This document shows, piece after piece, positions 1 through 7,974 of a stretch of 64,000 bases of DNA. The notes below the pieces were generated by a model. The model saw nothing but the letters and a program-made list of their open reading frames with translations. It was not told the origin of the DNA and did no database searches. Both the position numbers and the translations under genes were made by a program. The number at the start of each line of letters is the position of its first letter. The first letter of the stretch is position 1. Source of the DNA: Streptomyces sp. H39-S7 (GTDB lineage: Bacteria; Actinomycetota; Actinomycetes; Streptomycetales; Streptomycetaceae); assembly GCF_027158205.1 (NCBI RefSeq), contig NZ_JAPVLU010000001.1:1-64000 (forward strand), given 5' to 3'.

Positions 1-576
1 CCGCCTCCCGACCCCGCCGTCCCCGACACGCAGACGCGGCCGGAAGCGACTCCCTCCCCCACGCCGACCCCTGCCCCGAAGCCGACTCCCACCCCGACGG
101 CCGAGCCCACGCCCACACCCACCCCTTCGCCGTCCCCCACTCCCACGGTCTTCCAGGTCAACCGGTTGGGGTGGAGCGGGAACGGTGACGACACGGAGCC
201 GACGGTGCGGTTCGGGCGCAGCAGCTGGATCTGGGACCGCTGGGGACTGAGCATCGGCGGCGAGCGGTACGAGCACGGCATCACCGTGGGCTCCCCGTCG
301 TCCGTGCTCATCGACCTCAACCGCGGTTGCACCACGTATGACGCCCTGGCCGGTGTCGACGACCTGGCGTTGGGGATCGGCGCGGTCCGCTTCTCCGTCT
401 ACGGCGACAGCGGGCGGCTGTGGCGGTCGGAGGTGGTGCGCGGCGGCGACGCGGCGGTGCCGGTGAGCGTGGACATCACCGGGCAGCGGACGATCCGGCT
501 GGTCGTCGAGTCCGCCGGGCGCTTCCCGTTCGTGCACGTGGCGGACTGGGCCCGGTCCAGGATCAGCTGCCGGTAG
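1..576 (+). CDS. Secreted NPCBM/NEW2-domain protein, 3' part
   Basis: The reading frame is open from the first base, so the gene starts outside the window and only its last 191 residues are here. The visible part begins with a Pro/Thr linker of repeated PTP units (about residues 1-50), followed by a compact domain starting near LGWSGNGDD and ending at the stop. Features such as the IGGERYEHGI segment, the DDLALGIGAVRF segment and the closing RLVVESAGRFPFVHVADWA stretch are typical of NPCBM (novel putative carbohydrate-binding module) domains. Proteins with this layout are often serine/threonine kinases or secreted proteins with a C-terminal sugar-binding module. What lies upstream cannot be seen, so the overall function is open. 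The next gene is convergent. Confidence 0.7.
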   Translation, partial: PPPDPAVPDTQTRPEATPSPTPTPAPKPTPTPTAEPTPTPTPSPSPTPTVFQVNRLGWSGNGDDTEPTVRFGRSSWIWDRWGLSIGGERYEHGITVGSPSSVLIDLNRGCTTYDALAGVDDLALGIGAVRFSVYGDSGRLWRSEVVRGGDAAVPVSVDITGQRTIRLVVESAGRFPFVHVADWARSRISCR

Positions 577-627
577 GAGAACGGGCGGCCAGGGTCGGCG
601 CGGTGCTGATCCTGTGTCCCGCGGGGC

Positions 628-1341
628 TCAGTGCGTGTGGTCCCGCGCCGGGACCTCGCAGGCCCCGTCGGCGCACGCGCCGCCGTCCTGGTCCGTCTCG
701 ACCACCGTTCCGGTCTCCTGCGCGACCTGCTCCAGCGCGCGGAGGAACGTGGACGTCTCCTGGCCGCCCTGCACCATCCACTTACCCTCGAAGACGAAGG
801 TCGGGACGGCCGTGATGCCGAGCCGCCGGGCCTCGTCGATCTCCCCGGTCACCTCGTCGACCAGCTCCTCGCCCGCCAGGAACGCGGCGACCGGCTCGCG
901 GTCCAGGCCGACCGCTGCAGCGGCGTCCGCGAGGCGCTCGCGGTCGCCGATGTCCAGGCCCTCGGCGAAGTGGGCGTCCAGGAGGCGGCCCTTGAGGCGC
1001 GCCTGCGCGGCGTGACCGTAGGTGTCGAGCACGAAGCGCAGCAGGCGGTGGGCGAGCAGCGAGTTGTTCTCGACGACGGTGTCGAAGTCGAAGGTCAGGC
1101 CTTCGGCCGCGCCGAGCTGCGTGATCTTCTCGTCCATGGCGAGGGCCTGCGGCCCGTACTTGGCCGCCAGTACCGCGCGGTGCGGCTGCGGGGTCTCGGG
1201 GGCGGACGGGTCGAGCTGGAACGGCCGGTAGACCACTTCGACGGAGTCGGCACCCGGGAAGGCGGCGAGGGCGCGCTCGAAGCGGGCCTTGCCGACGTGG
1301 CACCACGGGCAGGCGATGTCGCTGTAGATCTCGACCTTCAC
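628..1341 (-). CDS. DsbA family oxidoreductase, FrnE-like
   Basis: Predicted thioredoxin-fold protein of about 237 residues in the DsbA/FrnE (2-hydroxychromene-2-carboxylate isomerase-like) family. The redox motif CPWC lies at residues 11-14 just after the first beta strand (VKVEIYSDIA), and the C-terminal part has the family's cis-Pro region (ITAVPTFVFEGKWMVQGGQ). FrnE-type proteins are cytoplasmic disulfide oxidoreductases or isomerases linked to oxidative stress; no signal peptide is visible here. The reading frame extends to 1380, but the GTG at 1341 is preferred because GGGAG lies five bases upstream and the protein then starts directly at the first strand. The last ten residues are His/Asp/Cys rich. 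The substrate is unknown. Confidence 0.85.
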   Translation of the reverse strand: MKVEIYSDIACPWCHVGKARFERALAAFPGADSVEVVYRPFQLDPSAPETPQPHRAVLAAKYGPQALAMDEKITQLGAAEGLTFDFDTVVENNSLLAHRLLRFVLDTYGHAAQARLKGRLLDAHFAEGLDIGDRERLADAAAAVGLDREPVAAFLAGEELVDEVTGEIDEARRLGITAVPTFVFEGKWMVQGGQETSTFLRALEQVAQETGTVVETDQDGGACADGACEVPARDHTH

Positions 1342-1397
1342 GGACGCTCCCAAATTGCTTGAATGATCAATATTCAGCAACAGGAACCGGCCCGAAG

Positions 1398-4300
1398 CTA
1401 TTCCCCGGCGGGTGCGGGTACCCGTGCGGAGGCTTCGAGCGTCTCCGCCGCGGCTCCCAGGTCCAGCCGCCCGCCCGCCGCGCTCGCGGCCTCGTACCCC
1501 GTGTCCCCCAGCGCGGCCCGCGCGCCCGCCTCCGCCTCACGGAAACTCACCGTCTCGGGCACCGTGCGGGGCAGCAGCGAGCCGCGCAGCGCCGACGACG
1601 CCCCGTGCAGCAGCGCGGCGGCCAGCGGCTCGCCCAGCACGACGAGGAGCTCGGCCCCGTACTCCAGCAGGCCCGCGACCATCGACTCCGTACAGCGCGA
1701 CTCGATGCCCAGCCGCACCGCGCCCGCGGTCCTGGCCAGCGCGTCCCGAGGATCGCCTTCCGCGGCCGCGATCCGGGCGAAGAGGCCGGCCAGCACCACC
1801 CCGAAGACCGGCGGCGGAGTGCCCTGGCTCGCCTGGTCGCGGGCGAGCACACACAGCTCCCGGGCCCGCGCCACGTCACCGCGCCGCAGCGCCAGATGGG
1901 CGGACAGGGCGCGGACGTAGTTCCTGGCGTCCATCACCCCGAACCGCTCCGCCTCCTCCGCGGCCCGGCGGCAGAGCTTCTCGGCCTCCGCGTCATCACC
2001 CGAACGGATGGCGAGCTCCGCCATCCTTCCGACGAGGAACGGGCCCTCGGCGATGGCACCCAGCTCCTCGCCGAGCCGCAGCGCCGCCTCGAAGTCCGCG
2101 CGGGCCGCCGCGTACTCGCCCCACATGACCTCCATCTCGGCACGCGCGCCGTGCACCTGCGCGAGCATCCAGCGATCGCCGACGCGGTTGCTGAGAGCCG
2201 TCAGCTCGTCCCAGTCGTCGGTGGCGCGGGCCAGTCCGCCGGGCAGGTCGATGGCGACGTGCGTACGGAACATCAGTGCGGCCGCGAGCGACCAGTCGTC
2301 CCCGTGCTCACGGCAGTTGCGGACCACCAAGTCCGTGCACTCGCGGATCGCCGTGTGCCCGCCGCCGATGTAGCTCGCGACCGGCCACAGCAGGCCCGGG
2401 AAGCGGGCCGAGGCCTGCCGCGTGTCCTGGTACACCGCGGCGATCAACGCGGCCGTCTCCTGCACCGGAGGGGTGCTCAGGAACTCCTCGGAGGCATGGT
2501 CCGTACTCACGAAGAACAGCAGCAGCCGGGCGTCCATCCGCGCCCAGAAGTACGGGCCGTCCCGCTCACCCGGTTCACTCATCCCGGTGACCCGCGTCAG
2601 CCAGCCCGCGCCCTCCTCCCGGTAGTTGCGCAGCCACCAGAACCAGCCCATGTCCACGGCCAGGGCCAGCGCGTCCGCCTCGCCGCCCGCCGTGATCGCG
2701 CGCTGCAGTACCGCGCGGATGTTGTCCAGCTCGGCCTCCATGCGGCGCAGCCACACCAGTTGGCGCGTGGTGCGCAGGTGCGGATCGGCGGGTCGCACGA
2801 AGCCGCGGAAGTAACCGGTGTGACGGCGGGCGGCTTCCGCCAGCTCCCGTGGTCGCTCCCGGGCGCGTTCCGCCGCGTACTCGTGGATCGTCTCCAGGAA
2901 GCGGTAGCGGACGCCGTCCCGGCTCTCCTCGCCGTCCTCGCCGCCCTTGCCCGGCTGCGCCGCGACCACCAGGGACTTGTCGACCAGCTGGCCGATCAGC
3001 TCGATGACGTCGTCCCCGCCGACCACCGCCTCGGCGGCGGCCAGCGTCCAGCCGCCCGCGAAGACGCTCAGGCTGCGCAGCGCCGCGTGCTCCTCCTCCG
3101 ACAGCAGGTCCCAGCTCCAGTCGACGACCGCGCGCAACGTCTGCTGACGCGGCAGGAGCGTGCGGCTGCCGCTGGTGAGCAGCCGGAACCGGTTGTCCAG
3201 GCGGTCGGCGATCTGACGCGGGGACAGCATGCGCAGCCGGGCCGCGGCGAGTTCGATGGCCAGGGGCAGACCGTCCAGCCGGCGGCAGATCTCGTCGACG
3301 GCCGCCGCGTCCTGCTCCACGTCGAACCCCGGGCGCACGGCCGCGGCGCGCTCGGCGAACAACCGGTGCGCGGTCGTCGGGGACAGCGGCTCCACCGGGC
3401 GCACGGTCTCACCGGGCACGCCCAGCGGCTCCCTGCTCGTCGCCAGTACCGTGACGCCGGGACAGGCGCCGAGCAGTTCCGCCGCCAACTCGGCGGCGGC
3501 ACCGATCACATGCTCGCAGTTGTCCAGAACGAGCAGCAGCCGGCGGTGGGCGCAGTGCTCCAGCAGACGCGCGGTCGGATCGCCCGCCTCGGCGCCCGCG
3601 CCGCCGCCCGAACCCTTGATGCCCTCGCGGGCCACGCCGAAGATCGTCGTGTCCCGGCGGCCGAGAGCGCTCAGGACCGCCTGCGGGACCGCTTCGGGAT
3701 GGTCGAGCGGGGCCAGTTCCGCGATCCAGACCCCATCCGGGTAGCCGGGCCCGGTCAGAGCCGCGCCCGCCTCTTCCGAGAGGCGGGTCTTGCCGGAGCC
3801 GCCGGGGCCGGTGAGGGTCACCAGGCGGGAGTGCGCCACGTCGGCCCGGATTTCCAGGAGTTCGGCCCGGCGGCCGACGAAGCTGGTGAGTCTGGGGCGG
3901 AGGTTGCCCTCCGGGGCCCTGGCGAACGCGGGCTCGGGGGCCGGGGTGGGGCGCGGTTCCGGTGGGTCCTCGGTGGTGAGCAGTTCGGCGTGCAGCGCGC
4001 GCAGTTCCGGGCCCGGGTCCGCGCCCAGCCGGTCCGCGAGCGCTCTGCGGGCCTGCTCGTACGCCATGAGCGCGTCCGCGGAGCGGTGCGCGGCGCGCAG
4101 CGCGCGGATCAGCTGTACGTGGAACGGCTCGTCCAGCGGGTGGTCCGCGACCAGCTCCCGCAGTCGGGGGAGCGTCTCGGCGGCGCGCCCGCACGCCAGG
4201 TCCGCGTCGATCCTGCGGTGCAGCGCCGTGAGCCGCAGCGCTTCGGGGCGGGCCCCCGCCGACGTCCGGTCCGGCAGATCGGCGTACGCCGGGCCGCGCC

Positions 4301-4703
4301 ACAGCGCGAGCGCCTCGCGCAGGATTCTCGCGGCGGCCTGCGGGTCGCCCGCGTCGAGCGCGGCGGCGCCCTCGGCGGCACGCCGCTCGAAGACGTGGAG
4401 GTCCACGTCCTCGGGCCCGGTGAGGAGACGGTAGCCGCCCGGTCCGGAGGTGATGACGTCCTTGCCGAGGGCACGCCGCAGCCGGGAGACGAGCGCTTGC
4501 AGCGCGCCGCCTGCGTCGTGCGGGAGGTCGGCGTCCGGGCCCCAGACCTCCGCGATGAGCGCGTCGGCGGAGACGGGCCGGTCGGCGTGCAGCGCCAGGG
4601 CGGCGAGCAGGGCTCGGAGCCGGCTGCCACCGAGGGGAACGGGGGCGCCGGCGGGGTCACGCGCTTCGGTGGTGCCGAGGATCAGGAACCGCACGGGGAC
4701 CAT
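1398..4703 (-). CDS. SARP/AfsR-like regulator with NB-ARC ATPase and TPR-like tail
   Basis: A protein of about 1101 residues. An N-terminal OmpR-type winged helix (VRFLILGTTEA, then the ALLAALALHADRPVSADALI helix region) is followed by a bacterial transcriptional activation domain (about residues 95-250). A P-loop NTPase comes next, with Walker A GPGGSGKT near residue 298 and the Walker B-like LLLVLDNCEHV. The long C-terminal half is alpha-helical and TPR-like. This is the architecture of AfsR-type SARP regulators, which activate secondary metabolism or development through ATP-driven oligomerisation. The start ATG at 4703 precedes the winged helix; a GTG at 4694 is an alternative. No biosynthetic cluster is adjacent, so it probably acts in trans. 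Its target is unknown. Confidence 0.85.
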   Translation of the reverse strand: MVPVRFLILGTTEARDPAGAPVPLGGSRLRALLAALALHADRPVSADALIAEVWGPDADLPHDAGGALQALVSRLRRALGKDVITSGPGGYRLLTGPEDVDLHVFERRAAEGAAALDAGDPQAAARILREALALWRGPAYADLPDRTSAGARPEALRLTALHRRIDADLACGRAAETLPRLRELVADHPLDEPFHVQLIRALRAAHRSADALMAYEQARRALADRLGADPGPELRALHAELLTTEDPPEPRPTPAPEPAFARAPEGNLRPRLTSFVGRRAELLEIRADVAHSRLVTLTGPGGSGKTRLSEEAGAALTGPGYPDGVWIAELAPLDHPEAVPQAVLSALGRRDTTIFGVAREGIKGSGGGAGAEAGDPTARLLEHCAHRRLLLVLDNCEHVIGAAAELAAELLGACPGVTVLATSREPLGVPGETVRPVEPLSPTTAHRLFAERAAAVRPGFDVEQDAAAVDEICRRLDGLPLAIELAAARLRMLSPRQIADRLDNRFRLLTSGSRTLLPRQQTLRAVVDWSWDLLSEEEHAALRSLSVFAGGWTLAAAEAVVGGDDVIELIGQLVDKSLVVAAQPGKGGEDGEESRDGVRYRFLETIHEYAAERARERPRELAEAARRHTGYFRGFVRPADPHLRTTRQLVWLRRMEAELDNIRAVLQRAITAGGEADALALAVDMGWFWWLRNYREEGAGWLTRVTGMSEPGERDGPYFWARMDARLLLFFVSTDHASEEFLSTPPVQETAALIAAVYQDTRQASARFPGLLWPVASYIGGGHTAIRECTDLVVRNCREHGDDWSLAAALMFRTHVAIDLPGGLARATDDWDELTALSNRVGDRWMLAQVHGARAEMEVMWGEYAAARADFEAALRLGEELGAIAEGPFLVGRMAELAIRSGDDAEAEKLCRRAAEEAERFGVMDARNYVRALSAHLALRRGDVARARELCVLARDQASQGTPPPVFGVVLAGLFARIAAAEGDPRDALARTAGAVRLGIESRCTESMVAGLLEYGAELLVVLGEPLAAALLHGASSALRGSLLPRTVPETVSFREAEAGARAALGDTGYEAASAAGGRLDLGAAAETLEASARVPAPAGE

Positions 4704-4761
4704 TCTGCCGGGTCGGTGAGCGCGGATCCGGTGGGCGCCCGCGCCCACCGGGCGTTGCCCC

Positions 4762-7700
4762 CTACCGGCGCCGCTTCGGGCCCGTCGGGCCCTCGTCCTC
4801 GTCGTTGTGGGTGCCCAGGAGTTCGTCGGCCAGGGTGGGGAGGTCGTCCAGGGGGGTTTCCTCGGCCCAGTCGGAGCGGGGGCGGCGGGCCGGAGGGGCC
4901 GCGTCGGGATCGATCGCGGGGAGCTCGCGGGTGCGCTCGTTGTCCGGGGTCTCCGGACGGAAGAAGGACGGCGGGACGCGGTCGGCCGGGCCGCGGTCCG
5001 CGGACCGCGGGCGGACCGGCGGCAGGACGGCCGTCTCGTCCGCGGCCGAGGGCCGGACCGGCGGCAGGACCGCCGTCTCGTCCACGGCCGGGGCCGGTGC
5101 TGCCGGCCTCTTCTTCGGCGCCGAGGCCGGCGAGGCCGGGACCGCCGGCAGGACCGCCGTCTCGTCCGCCGCCGCGGCCGGGGGCTTCGGGACCGTCGGG
5201 AGGACGGTGGTCTCGGCGTCCGGGGCCTTGGGGGCCGGCTTCGGCGTCTCCACGGTCTGCGTGGTGTTGCCGGCCGCTGCGGCAGCCGCGGCGGTTGCCG
5301 CAGCCGCTGCCGCGCGGGCCTCCTCGGCGCGGCGGAGGGCGTCCTCCGCCTTGCGCTGCTTCTCGAGGCGGCGGGCCTCGGCCTCGGCGCGGAGCTTGGA
5401 CTCCTCCTCGGCCTGGCGGCGCAGCCGGTCCTGTTCCGCGGCGCGGGCGGCCGCTTCGGCGGCGAGCCGGAGCCGTTCCTCCTCGGCGAGGCGGGCGGCC
5501 TCCTCGGCGCGCAGGCGGGCTGCTTCGGCCTCCTGCTCGGCGGCCTCGCGGCGGGCGTCCTCCTCGATCTCCCGCTGACGCTCGGCCTCCTCCTCGCGCA
5601 GACGGGCGAGCTGTGCCTGACGCTCGGCTTCGAGGCGGGCTTCCTCGGCGAGCCGGGCGGCCTCTTCCTCGGCACGGATGCGGGCGGCTTCCTCGGCCTG
5701 GCGACGGGCCTCCTCGCGGGCCTCGATCTCCTGCTGGGAGAGCGGCAGTGCCTGGTCAAGACGGTGCCGTACGACAGTGGTGACTGCTTCGGGCTCCTGG
5801 CCGGCGTCGATGACGAGGTAGCGGGAGGGATCGGCGGCGGCCAGCGTGAGGAAGCCGGCGCGGACCCGGTGGTGGAATTCGGCGGGCTCCGACTCGAGCC
5901 GGTCAGGGGCCTCGGTGAAGCGCTCGCGGGCGGCCTCGGGCGAGACGTCGAGGAGTACGGTGAGGTTCGGGACCAGTCCCGCGGTGGCCCAGCGGGAGAT
6001 GCGGGCGATCTCCGTGGGGGCCAGGTCGCGGCCGGCGCCCTGGTAGGCGACGGAGGAGTCGATGTAGCGGTCGGAGATCACGACGGCTCCGCGTTCCAGG
6101 GCGGGACGGACGACGGAGTCGACGTGCTCCGCGCGGTCGGCGGCGTACAGCAGCGCCTCGGCACGGTGGGACAGCCCGGCGGACGAGACGTCCAGCAGGA
6201 TCGAGCGCAGGCGCTTGCCGACGGCGGTCGCGCCCGGTTCCCGGGTGACGACGACCTCGTGGCCCTTGGCGCGGATCCACTCGGAGAGCGCCTCTACCTG
6301 GGTGGACTTCCCGGCGCCGTCGCCGCCCTCTATCGCGATGAAGAAGCCGGTCGCGTGGGGCGCCGCGGCGGGCTCGCCGCCGCGCAGGGCCTCACGCAGG
6401 TCGCGGCGGAGCGGCACGCCCTGGCGGTCGTCGGTCTTGCCCAGGACGAGTGCGGCGACCGGCAGCAGCAGGGCGCCGATGAGCATCAGCGTGTAGGCGG
6501 CGCCGCCGTGCTGGAAGGTGAAGTGGCCGTTGGCGAGGCGGTGCGGGCCGATGAGACCGGCGAGCAGCGGGGCGCCGATGGCGGCGACGGCGACCGCGAC
6601 GCGGACGACGGCGTGCAGGTGGTCGGTGGTGCGCGCGCGACGCTGCTCCTCGGCCTCCTGCTCGATGAGGACGTGGCCGGTGTTGGCGGTGACGCCGGCG
6701 GCCGTGCCGGCGAGGGCTGCCAGGAGCAGGACGGTGGTCTGGTCGGGGACCAGGCCGGTGAGCAGCAGCGCGAGGCCGGTGACGGCGATGGCGATGGCCA
6801 GCAGGCGGCGCCGTGAGAGGGCCGGCAGGACACGCGGTCCCACCCGGATGCCGAGGACGGTGCCCGCGGTCAGTGCCAGCACGAGGAGGCCGAAGCCGAC
6901 CGGGCCGAAGCCGAGGTCGAGTGCGTGCAGCACCGACAGGGCGACGGCGGCGGCGATCGAGCCGGCCACGCCCGCGGTGGCCAGAACGAGGAGCGGGAGG
7001 GCTCCCGTGCGGCCGCGCTCCGAGCCGTCGGGTCCCTTGGGGAGCCGGAGACCTTCGAGCGGGGAGTGCGGGCGGACGGTCGTGGTGTCCGGCAGTTCGA
7101 GGAAGTACAGGACGGCGATGGACGCGGAGAACAGCCCGGCGGCGACGTAGGAGGAGAGCGCGACCTGGTGGAGGTCGAACCAGTCCACGCCGAGCGCGAG
7201 CAGGCTGTTCAGCAGGGTCACGACGAGGAGCGCCGCCGCGGCGACCGGCAGGGCGACGAAGCCGGTGCGCAGGTCCAGCCGGTGGAGCGTCGCGAGGTGG
7301 TCGGGGGCGGGCCGCACGGCCGTGTCACCGGGGGTCGGGACCGGGAGCAGCCCGGGGGCCGCGCCGTCCCTGGCGACCGTCCACAGGCGTTCGGCGATCC
7401 CAGCCGCGAAGGCGGTGACGAGCAGCCAGACGACGGCGGAGGACGGGACCCAGGTGATCCACAGCGGGGCGACGAGGAACAGCGCCAGCCGAACCCCGTC
7501 CGCACCGATCATGGTCCAGCGGCGGTCCAGGACGCCGGCGGTCGACGTGAGCGCCGACAGCGGGCCCAGCAGCACGGCGCCGAAGAGCAGGGTGGAGACC
7601 AGTCGGGCGCCGAGCACCGCGGCGACCGCGAAGGACGCACCCCGGTAGCCGCCGCCGAACGACCCGTCGAGCACGGCCGCCTGCACCGTGAGCCAGATCA

Positions 7701-7869
7701 GCACCAGCATGCCGAGCCGGTCGGCGATGCCGCCGGTGAGCTGGGCGCTCCACAGCTTCCGCAACTGCGGGATCTTCAGCAGGGCACCCACCGCCCGCTC
7801 GCGCGAGTCCGCCGCGAGGTCTCCGGCGAAAGCGTCGGTCACGTCCCTTGGCCGCTCGATTCGCGTCAT
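4762..7869 (-). CDS. tmk: Thymidylate kinase fused to an MFS-like membrane domain
   Basis: A 1035-residue fusion. Residues about 30-490 form a multi-spanning membrane domain resembling an MFS transporter. Residues about 505-710 are a complete dTMP kinase, with P-loop GGDGAGKST, the DR(Y/F) motif region DRYIDSSVAYQGAG and a LID-like segment; it should phosphorylate dTMP to dTDP. The rest is a charged Ala/Glu/Arg coiled coil (about 715-880) and a Pro-rich tail with four DETAVLP-like repeats. This fusion is the normal tmk of Streptomyces, next to topA. The membrane part may anchor the kinase, since transport by this family has not been established to my knowledge. The coiled coil and repeats suggest a scaffold role, which is inference. 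Confidence 0.9.
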   Translation of the reverse strand: MTRIERPRDVTDAFAGDLAADSRERAVGALLKIPQLRKLWSAQLTGGIADRLGMLVLIWLTVQAAVLDGSFGGGYRGASFAVAAVLGARLVSTLLFGAVLLGPLSALTSTAGVLDRRWTMIGADGVRLALFLVAPLWITWVPSSAVVWLLVTAFAAGIAERLWTVARDGAAPGLLPVPTPGDTAVRPAPDHLATLHRLDLRTGFVALPVAAAALLVVTLLNSLLALGVDWFDLHQVALSSYVAAGLFSASIAVLYFLELPDTTTVRPHSPLEGLRLPKGPDGSERGRTGALPLLVLATAGVAGSIAAAVALSVLHALDLGFGPVGFGLLVLALTAGTVLGIRVGPRVLPALSRRRLLAIAIAVTGLALLLTGLVPDQTTVLLLAALAGTAAGVTANTGHVLIEQEAEEQRRARTTDHLHAVVRVAVAVAAIGAPLLAGLIGPHRLANGHFTFQHGGAAYTLMLIGALLLPVAALVLGKTDDRQGVPLRRDLREALRGGEPAAAPHATGFFIAIEGGDGAGKSTQVEALSEWIRAKGHEVVVTREPGATAVGKRLRSILLDVSSAGLSHRAEALLYAADRAEHVDSVVRPALERGAVVISDRYIDSSVAYQGAGRDLAPTEIARISRWATAGLVPNLTVLLDVSPEAARERFTEAPDRLESEPAEFHHRVRAGFLTLAAADPSRYLVIDAGQEPEAVTTVVRHRLDQALPLSQQEIEAREEARRQAEEAARIRAEEEAARLAEEARLEAERQAQLARLREEEAERQREIEEDARREAAEQEAEAARLRAEEAARLAEEERLRLAAEAAARAAEQDRLRRQAEEESKLRAEAEARRLEKQRKAEDALRRAEEARAAAAAATAAAAAAAGNTTQTVETPKPAPKAPDAETTVLPTVPKPPAAAADETAVLPAVPASPASAPKKRPAAPAPAVDETAVLPPVRPSAADETAVLPPVRPRSADRGPADRVPPSFFRPETPDNERTRELPAIDPDAAPPARRPRSDWAEETPLDDLPTLADELLGTHNDEDEGPTGPKRRR

Positions 7870-7895
7870 TCGGACAGCCTATCCGGAGCACGGAA

Positions 7896-7939
7896 ATCCA
7901 TGACCCCCCGCCCGAACAAACAGGCGGAGGGTCATGGAT
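7896..7939 (-). terminator. Terminator downstream of topA
   Basis: Two 17-base arms at 7896-7912 and 7923-7939 pair with a single mismatch, closing a ten-base loop. The outer part reads ATCCATGACCC against GGGTCATGGAT. It lies in the 105-bp gap between the topA stop and the tmk start, as expected for an intrinsic terminator of topA. The T-run on the minus strand is poor, as usual in Streptomyces. Confidence 0.75.
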
Positions 7940-7974
7940 GAGCCGGAGGTGCGGCGGATTGTCAGGCGCTCTGC

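Noticed and set aside
1359..5783. A 1474-codon plus-strand frame opposite the SARP regulator and tmk.
   Set aside because: It runs antisense to two well-supported genes and its translation is Arg/Gln/Gly/Pro rich without any domain; an artefact of high GC.
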